This document shows positions 1-10,224 of a stretch of DNA of 49,445 nucleotides, one piece after another. Made by a program: the position numbers and the translations under genes. The notes beneath the pieces were generated by a model, which ran no database searches, was not told where the DNA came from, and saw only the letters and a list, made by a program, of their open reading frames with translations. Every line of letters begins with the position of its first letter. The stretch's first letter is position 1. The DNA is taken from assembly GCA_040289475.1 (NCBI GenBank), contig PSLF01000005.1:1-49445 (forward strand), read 5' to 3'. This DNA comes from Acidimicrobiia bacterium (lineage in GTDB: Bacteria; Actinomycetota; Acidimicrobiia; ATN3; PSLF01).

Positions 1-214
1 GTCCTGTAGCTGGAGGGCATGTCCAAGACGCAACGAGGGGCTAGGGAGAGGAGGTGTTCTCTTCCGAGAGGAAGTCTGCGCTTGGCGGGCGGCTTTTCGG
101 TACCAAACGTTTTAGAAGAGCGATCGTTCTATCGCAGCTGTTTGTAGGGAGGCTTAGGCGATGAAGCTAGAGTACGGGGCTCACGGTCAAGAGCCACGTA
201 ATTGAGTCGTTAAT
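1..214. other. Upstream region with no supported gene
   Basis: No reading frame here looks like a recognisable gene. Frames entering from the left edge stop at bases 7-9, 42-44 and about 110, so the 3' end of a preceding gene could lie in the first bases but cannot be identified. There is a purine-rich AGAGGAGG run near 47-54 with no start codon at a useful distance, and a small GGAAG/CTTCC hairpin at 61-74. I assign no function to either. Confidence 0.4.
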
Positions 215-241
215 TTGACGCTAGGTAGAGCGACTTATTAT
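215..241 (+). promoter_or_regulatory. Candidate promoter of the ATP synthase operon
   Basis: TTGACG at 215-220 resembles a -35 box, and TATTAT at 236-241 is one mismatch from the -10 consensus. The spacer is only 15 bases, shorter than the ideal 17. Transcription from it would begin near 248, before the ATG at 282 chosen for atpZ. It is the best match in the leader, but it is a consensus match only. Confidence 0.35.
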
Positions 242-281
242 TGTGCATTGCTTCATAAGCGCGTTTAGGTGTTTCGGTGTC

Positions 282-650
282 ATGAACCACCTGTCAAGAG
301 TTGGGGCCCCGGGACCATTGACGGCCAAAGACGAACAAGCGAGGTCTGGTAGGCCGAGGTTCGCACCGCCCTCGCGCCGGCCAATCGAGGGCTTTGGTAA
401 TGCTCTTACCACTGCCGTGGAGATTGTCGTAGTCACAATTGTCGGATACGTTATTGGGCAGCGGGTGTGGGGAGCGTTTGGTGGCGGCGTAGGGCTGGTG
501 TTGGGGGCTGTCGCGTCCTTCGTACGCTTGTACTACAGAGCGGGGTTCTACGAGTCACCCCTTGCGCGGTTGAAGCACGAGGGGGAAGGGCGAGATGCGT
601 CAGTACCGGGAAACAGGCGTGATGAGTTCCCCAGAGATTCGAATACTTAA
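282..650 (+). CDS. atpZ: AtpZ/AtpI-family ATP synthase accessory protein
   Basis: A small membrane protein of 122 residues at the head of the ATP synthase operon. After a Pro/Arg-rich cytoplasmic N-terminus it has two hydrophobic segments separated by a Gly-rich turn, the layout of the AtpZ-type family (F0F1 ATPase gene 1). The family is proposed to help assemble the c-ring or to carry Mg2+/Ca2+ with AtpI. I chose the ATG at 282, which has TAGGTG about ten bases upstream. An in-frame ATG at 243 would overlap the candidate promoter and adds a poor, Cys-rich leader. The 3' end overlaps atpI by 56 bases, so the two are probably translationally coupled. The family call rests on position and topology, because the sequence is not strongly conserved. 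Confidence 0.6.
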   Translation: MNHLSRVGAPGPLTAKDEQARSGRPRFAPPSRRPIEGFGNALTTAVEIVVVTIVGYVIGQRVWGAFGGGVGLVLGAVASFVRLYYRAGFYESPLARLKHEGEGRDASVPGNRRDEFPRDSNT

Positions 651-1044
651 AAAGATAAGCATTGCCGCGGCGATTATGCTGCCTAGCGCAATTTTGGTCT
701 CGGTTGTGCTAGGAGGGCGGCGAACAGTAGTTTCGGTTGCAATCGGGGGCCTTGTAGCCTTCCTTGTCCTAGCAGTCACTGCATATAGCGCGGCCATTTT
801 TAGTGGGATAGATGACAGAGCTATTGCTGCATCCTATACACTGGGCTTCTTTGTGAAGCTCGCTATTTTGACCGCCTTGTTGGTTTTCATAAAAAAACTT
901 GAGTATGTTTCAATTCATATTTTGGCAGTGTCGATGGGTGTTTCTTACTTAGCATTACTGGGGGTAGGAGCCATCGGGTATGGACACCGAGTTGAAAAAA
1001 CGGAGTCATCCGTATCAGGTGAACCAGAGGTCGAAAGAACATGA
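595..1044 (+). CDS. atpI: AtpI-like ATP synthase assembly protein
   Basis: A 149-residue integral membrane protein with four predicted helices (about residues 21-40, 46-68, 78-98 and 103-127) and a charged C-terminal tail. Size, topology and position directly before atpB match AtpI, which assists c-ring assembly and is not part of the final enzyme. The ATG at 595 has a strong purine-rich Shine-Dalgarno (GGGGGAAGGG) inside the end of atpZ. A second ATG at 622 (MSSPEIR) is possible but has a weak site. The stop overlaps the atpB start by 4 bases (ATGA). Base composition from here through atpB is visibly more A+T-rich than in the rest of the operon. AtpI sequences diverge greatly, so the assignment leans on context. 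Confidence 0.65.
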   Translation: MRQYRETGVMSSPEIRILKKISIAAAIMLPSAILVSVVLGGRRTVVSVAIGGLVAFLVLAVTAYSAAIFSGIDDRAIAASYTLGFFVKLAILTALLVFIKKLEYVSIHILAVSMGVSYLALLGVGAIGYGHRVEKTESSVSGEPEVERT

Positions 1045-1805
1045 AGATTCCTTCAATACAAGAGCTCTTCAATTTCCCACCGCTGGTTGAGGTCCACATA
1101 GGGCCATTGGATTTTTCTATCAATAGAATCGTCGTATTAATTTGGCTGGCAACGTGTTTTACTGCTGCCTTTTATCTGATTGCTTTTCGAAGGCCGAAGA
1201 TTGTGCCAACTGGGTTACAGAATCTGGCTGAGGCAGTCGTTGACTTCGTTCGCCAGGGTATCGTGTTTCAAGTAATGGGACCAGAGGGAGAGCGGTTCGT
1301 ACCTTTCCTGACGACACTGTTCAGTTTCATATTTACTCTCAACGTTTTTGAGATCACACCTCTTATCAATATGCCAGTTTCGAGTCGCATGGCTATCCCC
1401 ATGCTCCTAACTCTCGTTGTTTATGTAGTTTTCAATTTCGTTGGATTCTCCAGGGGGCCAATCTCCTACCTCAAAGGCGTTCTCTTTCCTCCGGAAGTGC
1501 CCCTTCCTCTCTATCTGCTTGTAACCCCTATTGAAGCAATATCTGTTTTTGTTATGCGACCAGTTAGCCTTGCGGTTCGACTGTTTGCCAATATGGTGGC
1601 TGGTCATATTATTCTTGCAATATTTTTTGCTACTACGGCGGCCACTTTCTGGCCGATAAAAATCACTTCTCTATTCACACCACTGCCCTTAGCATTCTCG
1701 ATAGTCCTTGTAGGCTTTGAGCTGTTTGTTTCCGCCCTTCAGGCGTATGTATTTACAATTTTGTCAGGCCTCTATATTGCTGACGCAATGCATCCGGCCC
1801 ACTGA
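1041..1805 (+). CDS. atpB: ATP synthase Fo subunit a
   Basis: Subunit a forms the proton half-channels against the c-ring in the membrane. The 254 residues contain the diagnostic helix SLAVRLFANMVAGH. R180 matches the essential stator arginine (E. coli R210), and N184 follows. The last conserved helix FELFVSALQAYVFTIL carries Q234, the usual partner residue (E. coli Q252). Five to six hydrophobic helices are visible and the length is normal for actinobacterial subunit a. The ATG overlaps the atpI stop by 4 bases, so expression is coupled. A 137-base spacer separates it from atpE, where a separate ribosome entry region would allow the high level of c subunit. Codon choice is A/T-richer than in atpA and atpD. 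Confidence 0.95.
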   Translation: MKIPSIQELFNFPPLVEVHIGPLDFSINRIVVLIWLATCFTAAFYLIAFRRPKIVPTGLQNLAEAVVDFVRQGIVFQVMGPEGERFVPFLTTLFSFIFTLNVFEITPLINMPVSSRMAIPMLLTLVVYVVFNFVGFSRGPISYLKGVLFPPEVPLPLYLLVTPIEAISVFVMRPVSLAVRLFANMVAGHIILAIFFATTAATFWPIKITSLFTPLPLAFSIVLVGFELFVSALQAYVFTILSGLYIADAMHPAH

Positions 1806-1915
1806 TCGCAGCAGGATTGTGGTGTCAATGGTGAGGGACATGGAATCGGGTATACAGCGAAGGAACTTTTTGTAGACCGACCCATTGACTCGAGACTTAT
1901 GTGGCGGAGAGCTAG

Positions 1916-2173
<258 letters not shown>

Positions 2174-2185
2174 GTTTGTGCCAGA

Positions 2186-2206
2186 TTGTTCCAGCTAGAG
2201 GAACAA
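2186..2206 (+). promoter_or_regulatory. Hairpin immediately downstream of atpE
   Basis: A perfect 7-base inverted repeat, TTGTTCC / GGAACAA, with a 7-base loop, 13 bases after the atpE stop in the 131-base atpE-atpF spacer. No T-run follows, so it is unlikely to be a strong terminator inside the operon. A stem here could protect the 3' end of a processed atpB-atpE message, or partly attenuate transcription, and so favour c-subunit excess. The function is inferred; the repeat is directly visible. Confidence 0.45.
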
Positions 2207-2304
2207 CGTTGGGTAGCGCAGTGTGCAGCTTTTGGAAACAAACTTTCAAACGCGTTTTGATATGCACAGATATGTGAGATCATAGCTTATACAGGAGCAA
2301 TTCT

Positions 2305-2871
2305 ATGCGATCTGCTTTAGTAGTATTAGCGGCTGCTGCGGAAGGAAGTGCAGGAGGCGGAGGAGCCGATTTACTGCTGCCCCATACCGAAGAGCTTATC
2401 TGGGGAACTATTTCTTTTTTAGTTCTCTTAGGTGTCTTGCTCAAAATAGCTTTTCCAGCGGCAAAAAAAGCACTCCAACAACGTGAGGATAAAATCCGTA
2501 CCGACCTCGAAAAAGCCGAAGAGGCGCGCCAGGCAGCTGACAGCTTGCTTGATGAGTATAGGTCGCGAATAGCTAAAGCGCGCGAGGAGGCAAACACAAT
2601 TCTGGAAGAGGCCCGAAAGACTGCTGAGGGGTTGCGCAAAGAGATCCTCGCTAAGGCAGAGGCTCAGGCCAACGAAATTGTCCAGCGAGCAAGGGTCGAA
2701 GCTGAGAATGAGCGTCGACAAGCTATGGCCGACGTGTATCGGGAGGCAGGAAAAGTTGCCGTTGAGCTGGCTGAAAAGATAGTAGGAGAAGTGATAGATT
2801 CAGACCTCCAACGCCGGCTAGTAGAGCAGTACATCAGAGACGTTGAGGCATTAGCATCGTCGACAGAGTGA
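2305..2871 (+). CDS. atpF: ATP synthase Fo subunit b (peripheral stalk)
   Basis: Subunit b links the membrane sector to F1 as a stator. The 188 residues begin with a short Ala/Gly-rich periplasmic segment, then one membrane helix (about 29-50, IWGTISFLVLLGVLLKIAF). A long charged heptad-like coiled coil rich in Glu, Lys, Arg and Ala follows (about 55-160). This is the standard single-gene b architecture; there is no b-delta fusion of the mycobacterial kind, because atpH is separate. ACAGGAG lies about seven bases before the ATG. The next gene, atpH, starts 35 bases after the stop. Confidence 0.93.
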   Translation: MRSALVVLAAAAEGSAGGGGADLLLPHTEELIWGTISFLVLLGVLLKIAFPAAKKALQQREDKIRTDLEKAEEARQAADSLLDEYRSRIAKAREEANTILEEARKTAEGLRKEILAKAEAQANEIVQRARVEAENERRQAMADVYREAGKVAVELAEKIVGEVIDSDLQRRLVEQYIRDVEALASSTE

Positions 2872-2906
2872 ATAGACAGAGTGAATAAGGGATCAAGCAC
2901 AGATTA

Positions 2907-3452
2907 ATGATGGATACGTCAAGCAAGGCTTACGCATCAGCAATACTGGCTATCGCAAAAGCCGAGGGCGAGGTGAGTCAAGTTCAAGATGAACTGTTCA
3001 GGTTTGCCCGAATCCTGCAGCAGCAGGGAGAGTTGCGCATGGCGCTTACTGATTCAACTAGACCTGTGGCAGATCGTCAAAACCTCCTCTCGCAGCTGTT
3101 GGAGGGTAAGGTTAGCAAGTCATCAATGGCGGCTTTGAGCCTTCTTCTAGGATCCAATCAGATAAAAAAGCTAGATGAGATAGTGGAAGCCCTAGTGCAA
3201 CTTGTCGCCGACGAGATTGATTGTGTTCCTGTTGAAATTGTAGTTGCAACACCCATCTCTGACGATGAGCTTGATCGGTTGGTTCGCGCACTTTCGAAAG
3301 TGTTGGGCAAAAAACTCACTCCCCACGTGTCGGTAGATCCTTCGATTTTGGGCGGCGTAAAAGCTCGTGTGGGAGATGAGATCTTTGACGGATCTGTGAG
3401 AGGCCGTTTGGAACGGGCCAAGCTGGCGATGGCATCGGTCCGAATGGAGTAG
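2907..3452 (+). CDS. atpH: ATP synthase F1 subunit delta
   Basis: Delta caps the top of the alpha3beta3 head and joins it to subunit b. The 181 residues fit the OSCP/delta family. The N-terminal helical part opens with [17 protein letters not shown], a typical delta start. The C-terminal part has the conserved [22 protein letters not shown] segment, shown here only to locate it at about 149-170. The length is normal. The start could be either of two consecutive Met codons (2907 or 2910). Only two bases separate its stop from atpA, whose ribosome-binding site lies inside the last codons of this gene. Confidence 0.94.
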   Translation: MMDTSSKAYASAILAIAKAEGEVSQVQDELFRFARILQQQGELRMALTDSTRPVADRQNLLSQLLEGKVSKSSMAALSLLLGSNQIKKLDEIVEALVQLVADEIDCVPVEIVVATPISDDELDRLVRALSKVLGKKLTPHVSVDPSILGGVKARVGDEIFDGSVRGRLERAKLAMASVRME

Positions 3453-3454
3453 AG

Positions 3455-5056
3455 ATGGCTGAACTAACGCTCAAACCTGACGAAATCGGGAAAGCACTTA
3501 GACGATATGTGGAGGACTATAAGCGTGGTGTCGAGGCCGAACAGGTCGGATTCGTAAGAGAGGCCGGTGACGGCATCGCCCGCATCACTGGACTTCCTAA
3601 CGTGATGGCCTCCGAGCTTCTGGAGTTCTCGAACGGGGTAATGGGATTGGCCCTCAATCTAGAGGAGGACTCTGTCGGGGCAGTCATCCTCGGGGATGAC
3701 TCCGGAATCGAAGAGGGAGACGTCGTCCGCTCGACCGGGCGCATTTTATCGGTGCCGGTTGGGGATGGTTTATTGGGACGGGTGATCAACCCTCTAGGAG
3801 AGCCTCTCGATGGCAAAGGGCCTATTGAGGCATCCGAGTACAGGCGGCTCGAAATTCAAGCTCCTGGCGTAACCGATCGTCAGCCGGTAAAAGAACCCCT
3901 TCAAACTGGAATAAAGGCCATCGACTCCATGACTCCTATTGGTAAGGGGCAGCGAGAGCTCATTATCGGAGACCGCCAGACAGGTAAGACGGCTATAGCG
4001 ATCGATACGATCATCAATCAGAGGGACAAGAACGTAAAGTGCATCTACGTGGCTATTGGGCAGAAGGCATCTACGGTGGCCGGCATAGTAGATGCTCTGG
4101 TCGAGAACGGTGCCATAGATTACACGGTAGTAATTAACTCGCCTGCATCGGACCCGGCCGCCTTTCAGTATCTGGCACCGTATGCTGGGTGTGCCATTGG
4201 GAACCATTGGATGTACAACGGCGAACATGCATTAGTGGTCTACGACGACTTGTCCAAGCAAGCCGTTGCATATAGACAACTTTCGCTGTTGCTGCGCCGT
4301 CCCCCAGGAAGGGAGGCCTACCCTGGCGATGTGTTCTACCTCCACTCCCGGCTTTTAGAGCGGGCGGCCAAGCTCTCTGATGAGATGGGCGGGGGGTCGC
4401 TGACAGCTTTACCAATCATCGAAACCAAAGCCGGGGACGTGTCGGCTTACATTCCGACTAACGTGATCTCTATTACTGATGGCCAAATTTATCTGGAACC
4501 AGACCTTTTTTACGCCGGCGTGCGTCCTGCAATCAACGTAGGAATTTCTGTTTCCAGAGTTGGAGGCAACGCGCAGATCAAGGCGATGAAGCAGGTCGCT
4601 GGAAGACTCCGTCTCGACCTTGCTCAATACCGCGAGCTCGAGGCGTTTGCCGAGTTCGGATCCGAGCTCGATAGAGCTAGTCAAATGCAGTTAGAGAGAG
4701 GCAAACGGGTAGTCGAAGTGTTGAAGCAGCCCCAGTTTCAGCCTATGGCTGTTGAGGACCAAGTTATATCTCTTTATGCGGTTACAAACGGACACTTTGA
4801 CAGCTTACCGGTCGAAGAGTGTCGCAGGGCTGAGGCAGAGCTGTTGGAGTTCGTACACCGTAACTATCCCGAGATCCCGAGTCACATCGCTACCGAGGGG
4901 ACGCTACCAGATGATGTCTGTGCAACGCTTAACAAAGCCATTGAGCAGTTTCTAGGGTCGTTCACATATGACCAGACGGTTCCTATGACCCCATCTCAGG
5001 AAGAGCCCGAAGTAAGGGAAGAACTGGATCCTGGCCCGAGGCTTGGGCAAATCTGA
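3455..5056 (+). CDS. atpA: ATP synthase F1 subunit alpha
   Basis: The non-catalytic nucleotide-binding subunit of the F1 head. The 533 residues show the Walker A loop GDRQTGKT (172-179), the Walker B region [13 protein letters not shown] (258-270), and the signature ISVSRVGG. R368 in that signature is the arginine finger reaching into the neighbouring beta site (E. coli alphaR376). The Q-loop [13 protein letters not shown] is present. A C-terminal acidic tail of about 25 residues extends beyond the conserved helical domain and is not conserved in the family. GGAG within the end of atpH acts as the ribosome-binding site at five bases spacing. Conservation makes this call certain. Confidence 0.98.
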   Translation: MAELTLKPDEIGKALRRYVEDYKRGVEAEQVGFVREAGDGIARITGLPNVMASELLEFSNGVMGLALNLEEDSVGAVILGDDSGIEEGDVVRSTGRILSVPVGDGLLGRVINPLGEPLDGKGPIEASEYRRLEIQAPGVTDRQPVKEPLQTGIKAIDSMTPIGKGQRELIIGDRQTGKTAIAIDTIINQRDKNVKCIYVAIGQKASTVAGIVDALVENGAIDYTVVINSPASDPAAFQYLAPYAGCAIGNHWMYNGEHALVVYDDLSKQAVAYRQLSLLLRRPPGREAYPGDVFYLHSRLLERAAKLSDEMGGGSLTALPIIETKAGDVSAYIPTNVISITDGQIYLEPDLFYAGVRPAINVGISVSRVGGNAQIKAMKQVAGRLRLDLAQYRELEAFAEFGSELDRASQMQLERGKRVVEVLKQPQFQPMAVEDQVISLYAVTNGHFDSLPVEECRRAEAELLEFVHRNYPEIPSHIATEGTLPDDVCATLNKAIEQFLGSFTYDQTVPMTPSQEEPEVREELDPGPRLGQI

Positions 5057-5128
5057 CCCGAACGAGCCACCTCGGTTGGTAGCAACCTTTGCTAGATAAC
5101 TCAGTAGATTGGTAACCCTGTAGATAAA

Positions 5129-6034
5129 ATGGCGACGGCGAAGCTAAGGCAGATTCGCAGGCGCATCCGGTCGGTCCAGTCGACCAGGAAAATTACTCGT
5201 GCCATGGAGCTAATTGCAGCGAGCCGAATTAGGAAGGCTCAGGCACGTGTCGAGGCAGCCCGTCCTTACGTACAAAGACTGGTAGAGGTTGTGCGCGATC
5301 TCGCCGCTCAGAGCGGTGTGGCCCAGCACCCGCTCTTGAGCGAGCGTGAGGATTCATCGGGAGTTCACGGGCTGGTTGTCGTGACTTCTGACAGGGGCCT
5401 TTGCGGGGCATACAACGCCAACGTTATGCGCCTATTAGAGGGGGCCATTGAGCGACTCGGTGGCATAGAGAACGTGTCGATATATGGTGTAGGTCGAAAG
5501 GGCCTCATGTATACGAAGTATCGAGGGTACCCGGTCGCGTACGAGATGGTTGGAGTTACTGACAAGCCTTCCTACCAGCAAGCTAAGTCACTGGCGGAGG
5601 TTCTCGAATCGGCGTACTTGTCTGGAAAGCTCTCTAGAGTAACCGTAGTGTATACGGAGTTTTACAATTTGGTTGTTCAACGTGCCGAGGAGTTCCAGCT
5701 TCTCCCCATTCCCAAGTCGGAGCTCGCTGGAGGAGAGGGTTTCAAAGGAGAGTTCCTATTCGAGCCATCCCCCCAAGAGATACTCAGTGCCTTGCTCCCA
5801 CGCTATGTCGAGAGCCGCCTCTTTGCTGCTTTTCTCGAGGCCTCGGCATCCGAGCATGCTTCTAGGCGGAAGGCTATGAAAGCAGCAACGGACAACGCAG
5901 ACGAGCTTCTTCGAGTCTTGGGGAGGATTCATGCTCGTGAGCGTCAGGCCGAGATCACGACCGAGATAGTGGAAGTAGTGAGCGGAGCTGAGGCACTGAA
6001 AGAGAAGCAGCTTGAGGCAGCTGGGCGAAGATGA
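5129..6034 (+). CDS. atpG: ATP synthase F1 subunit gamma (central stalk)
   Basis: Gamma is the rotating central shaft. The 301 residues open with the family signature RQIRRRIRSVQSTRKITRAM (7-26), the N-terminal coiled-coil helix, and close with RIHARERQAEITTEIVEVVSGAEAL, cited for position at about 267-291, the C-terminal helix that enters the alpha3beta3 cavity. The central Rossmann-like part contains VVTSDRGLCGAYNANV (84-99), another gamma hallmark. The length is normal. It is preceded by a 72-base spacer with no strong Shine-Dalgarno, so the ATG at 5129 is chosen because it is the only start before the conserved N-terminus. Confidence 0.96.
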   Translation: MATAKLRQIRRRIRSVQSTRKITRAMELIAASRIRKAQARVEAARPYVQRLVEVVRDLAAQSGVAQHPLLSEREDSSGVHGLVVVTSDRGLCGAYNANVMRLLEGAIERLGGIENVSIYGVGRKGLMYTKYRGYPVAYEMVGVTDKPSYQQAKSLAEVLESAYLSGKLSRVTVVYTEFYNLVVQRAEEFQLLPIPKSELAGGEGFKGEFLFEPSPQEILSALLPRYVESRLFAAFLEASASEHASRRKAMKAATDNADELLRVLGRIHARERQAEITTEIVEVVSGAEALKEKQLEAAGRR

Positions 6035-6140
6035 CTAGCTGGAGACGGTGGAGCATTCTGGGCAAGTGTAAATGATATGGGTGAAGTCCGGGGTGCAACG
6101 GCGGAGACGCTCCGCTGGCTTACTCCGTGCGCGCTAGTGA

Positions 6141-7649
<1,509 letters not shown>

Positions 7650-7760
7650 TATAGACCTGACTCTTTTGCCCGAGACTAGTTGTTCCGCAGCCTCCTTCGA
7701 TCATGTCCTTTCCGGCCTTGGACGATCGCTTGAACGCACAAGAGAGCGAGAGCTGGATAG

Positions 7761-8165
7761 ATGAGCTTTAGAGCTGAGGTAGTGACTCCCGAGTCCACGG
7801 TCCTCTCCGATGAGGCCGTCTTCGTGTTAGCTCGGGGTCTTGCCGGAGATGTCGGTATCTTGGAGGGACACGCCCCAATGCTCGTAGGATTGGGGACCGG
7901 TAAGCTCGAGGTTCACCGCCAAAACGGATCGGTAGAGAGATTCCTAGTTGATGGGGGATTCATGGAGGTTTCTCCTAATAAAGTCATTGTCTTAGCGGAT
8001 GTGACCGAACACGAATCCGAGATAGACGTCGAGCTGGCGAAAAAAGAGCGAGATCGCCTTTTATCCCTGTTGGCAAGCGAGGAATCCGACATAAATCGGC
8101 GAAAGCTAAAAATGGCAGAAGCGAGAGTTGCATTAGCCGAGGAAGCTCGGGCCAGAGGCAAGTGA
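7761..8165 (+). CDS. atpC: ATP synthase F1 subunit epsilon
   Basis: Epsilon couples gamma to the c-ring and can inhibit ATP hydrolysis. The 134 residues have the N-terminal ten-strand beta sandwich with the hallmark GDVGILEGHAPMLVGL (29-44) and FLVDGGFMEVSPNKVIVLAD (61-80). A C-terminal two-helix region rich in Glu/Lys/Arg/Ala follows (about 85-134). The full length of the C-terminal helices means the inhibitory domain is retained. It is the last gene of the operon. A convergent gene ends 27 bases downstream and I see no classical terminator in between. Confidence 0.95.
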   Translation: MSFRAEVVTPESTVLSDEAVFVLARGLAGDVGILEGHAPMLVGLGTGKLEVHRQNGSVERFLVDGGFMEVSPNKVIVLADVTEHESEIDVELAKKERDRLLSLLASEESDINRRKLKMAEARVALAEEARARGK

Positions 8166-8191
8166 GGCCCGGACCGAACAGCCACTGCTTT

Positions 8192-8686
8192 TCAGCGGAT
8201 CTCTATGGTCTCTATCTTCCATGAGCTTCCTTCGTAGGCAAGAGTTGAACGGATTTGTGCCTTGCCTGTGAATCCTCCCACCGTCACTGACAAAAAAAGC
8301 TTTTGACGGGGGCCGGTTCGTAGGACCTGCTGGTCCGTACGGTGAAATCCGGCAGGCGTACCCACCTTGGTTTGCACGTACTCTGCTATGGCCGAGAGAA
8401 CTTTGTCGTCCATTGTTCCCTTTGCCTCTCCGGTGAGTAGCCCCGCCATCGATACAGTGTCTTTTCGGGAAGCAGCATCGATGAACTGTTCGACCACATC
8501 TTGAGCCCCTTCGGTTGTCGCCTTTTCTGGCGGCAGCCGGTGGGTAAGAAGAAGCAAGCACGAGCCTGTTGTTGCCCCTACAACCACGAGAGATGCAGCC
8601 AACGCTATTCGTAGCTTCATAGGAGTCGATGGTGTTGGCAGTCGTTCGATGTCGGTGTCTTTGGTAGTAAGCTTCACTGTACGCAT
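8192..8686 (-). CDS. Hypothetical membrane-anchored or secreted protein
   Basis: I do not recognise this 164-residue protein with certainty. It has a hydrophobic segment (about 24-48, LRIALAASLVVVGATTGSCLLLL region) that would act as an uncleaved anchor or signal peptide. Residues 60-164 form a soluble domain with an early helix (AQDVVEQFIDAASRKD) and late beta strands ending SSWKIETIEI. That order resembles NTF2-like/DUF4878-type lipoprotein domains. The Cys at about 43 has a poor lipobox, so lipidation is doubtful. The start may be the ATG at 8620 (MKLRIALAAS), which would put the hydrophobic segment at the very N-terminus. Neither start has a good ribosome-binding site. It lies convergent to atpC. 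Confidence 0.6.
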   Translation of the reverse strand: MRTVKLTTKDTDIERLPTPSTPMKLRIALAASLVVVGATTGSCLLLLTHRLPPEKATTEGAQDVVEQFIDAASRKDTVSMAGLLTGEAKGTMDDKVLSAIAEYVQTKVGTPAGFHRTDQQVLRTGPRQKLFLSVTVGGFTGKAQIRSTLAYEGSSWKIETIEIR

Positions 8687-8737
8687 GTTTTTTGAAGCCA
8701 GGGTCTTGACGCCAGTTCGAGAATCCTTTCGAGAGCC

Positions 8738-10051
8738 ATGATCTCACAGCAAAAGCCCAGGGCAACGGGGGCCATCGGGATACTCACCGCGTTCATGCTC
8801 CTTCATCAGGCAGATCGTTTTCTAGTGGCACCACTGACTACTCCGATCATGGAGACTTTCGGTATCGGGGAAGATCTCATGGGGTTGACGGCGACTGCCG
8901 CAATAGCAGTCAGCATAGCTTTGCTTCCCCTTTGGGGATACTTCGGTGACAGGTTGTCGAGACCTTATGTAATCGCTGCTGCTTCATCGATTTGGGGAGT
9001 AACGACTGCGGCGAGCGCAATGGCGCCTTCATATAGATATTTTTTGGTTGCCAGGGCTTCCACTGGAATTGATGATGGTGCCTATCCCGCTGTACGCAGC
9101 TTGGTGGCTGATTATGTTTCGCCCGGGAAGAGGGCTCTAGCTTATGGAGTCTTGTCAGCGACTGCTCCGCTCGGGTACCTCCTTGCCGTAGTACTGGCTT
9201 TGGCGTTGCGGAAGCAGTTGGGCTGGAGGGGCTTGTATCTTCTCACGGGGGCTGCCGGGATACTCGTCGCCATCGTGATAGCCGTTCGTCTGCGCGAAAT
9301 ACGGCGTGGGGCTGCAGATGCCTTGGCTTTAGGAGTCCACCAACAAAAGGGACAAGTAGCTCGGGAACTTCCGACCGATCCTGATCCTGTGAACCAGTTT
9401 TCCTGGGCGGAAGTTGGCAAACTCGTTAGGAGACCGACGTTTTTGATCCTGGTGGCCCAGGGATTTTTCGGAGTCTTTCCTTGGAACGTCATTGCTTTTT
9501 GGTTCTTTAGGTATTTGGAGGTAGAGCGAAGACTTTCTGAATTAGCGATATTGACGGTGATGACAACCGCCATTTTGGCTATGTCGGCGGGAAATCTCAT
9601 CGGGGGATGGATTGGAGATGCCGCAGACTCGCGAGTTCCAGCCGGCAGGATAGCGGTGTCGATGACTGCAGTGTTGTCGGGTTCGGCGCTGCTGTGGGCC
9701 ACGCTGTCTGTGCCACATGAAAAACTCGTTTTATTCGTGTGGATGACAGCACTTACTGCCTTTGTAATCCCAATTGCCGGGCCAAATGTTCTAGCGACTC
9801 TGATGGAAATCTGTCCACCCGAGATACGAAGTACAGCCTCTGCGGTGCAGAGCTTCATGGAAGGGAGTGGCGCATCCTTTGCTCCACTCGTTGCAGGTGT
9901 CGTAGCCGTGCGCAGCTCCCTTGAGACAGCCATCGGCGTGGTTTCAATTGTCGCTTGGCTGGTGTGTGGCCTTCTGTTCGGACTGGCATTCTTTACGCTT
10001 GCGAAAGATAGACAGGCGGTAAGAGAACAACTTTTGGCTCGTCTAGAGTAG
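8738..10051 (+). CDS. Major facilitator superfamily transporter
   Basis: A 437-residue polytopic membrane protein with about 12 helices in two six-helix halves, split by a hydrophilic loop at about 185-225. Motif A of the superfamily is clear between helices 2 and 3 as GYFGDRLSRPYV (67-78), and a second degenerate copy, GGWIGDAADS, sits in the second half. HQADRFLVAPLTTPIM in helix 1 resembles the spinster-like/organic-anion branch, which often reads N-Y-x-D-R at this point. The substrate cannot be told from the sequence. It stands alone on the plus strand, ends 20 bases before a strong inverted repeat, and is 173 bases ahead of the acyl-CoA mutase gene. Confidence 0.85.
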   Translation: MISQQKPRATGAIGILTAFMLLHQADRFLVAPLTTPIMETFGIGEDLMGLTATAAIAVSIALLPLWGYFGDRLSRPYVIAAASSIWGVTTAASAMAPSYRYFLVARASTGIDDGAYPAVRSLVADYVSPGKRALAYGVLSATAPLGYLLAVVLALALRKQLGWRGLYLLTGAAGILVAIVIAVRLREIRRGAADALALGVHQQKGQVARELPTDPDPVNQFSWAEVGKLVRRPTFLILVAQGFFGVFPWNVIAFWFFRYLEVERRLSELAILTVMTTAILAMSAGNLIGGWIGDAADSRVPAGRIAVSMTAVLSGSALLWATLSVPHEKLVLFVWMTALTAFVIPIAGPNVLATLMEICPPEIRSTASAVQSFMEGSGASFAPLVAGVVAVRSSLETAIGVVSIVAWLVCGLLFGLAFFTLAKDRQAVREQLLARLE

Positions 10052-10071
10052 GCTAGCCTCAGTGTCGTGAC

Positions 10072-10106
10072 CCACTATTCACCTAGACCTCCAAGGTGAA
10101 TCGTGG
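10072..10106 (+). terminator. Strong 13-base inverted repeat after the MFS gene
   Basis: CCACTATTCACCT and AGGTGAATCGTGG are complementary at 12 of 13 positions around a 9-base loop, starting 21 bases after the MFS stop. No T-run follows, so it would be a U-tract-less terminator or an RNA-stabilising stem. It also lies 119 bases ahead of the mutase start and could instead be an operator for that operon. Position after a stop codon makes termination the simpler reading. Confidence 0.45.
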
Positions 10107-10224
10107 ACATATTGAATAAGACTTCCCGAGCAGTCTAGCTGGTGTTGCATACGGAAATGGCTGATAGCATCGAAACAGGCTTAGCGCTTCCGGCGAGCTG
10201 CTGGATGTCAGGGGATGATCGGCG

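Noticed and set aside
7650-7760. AAGGAGG on the minus strand at about 7690 as the start of a small gene
   Set aside because: No ATG, GTG or TTG lies at a suitable distance downstream of it.
8133-8765. 210-codon minus-strand frame overlapping the hypothetical gene after atpC
   Set aside because: It runs in another frame of the same DNA, overlaps the atpC end and MFS start, and is Arg/Cys-rich; the 8192-8686 frame has the membrane segment and protein-like composition.
9142-9933. Long 263-codon open frame on the minus strand inside the MFS gene
   Set aside because: It is antisense to a clear 12-helix transporter, is Ser/Thr/Pro/Ala-rich, and has no recognisable domain; it arises from the codon bias of the real gene.
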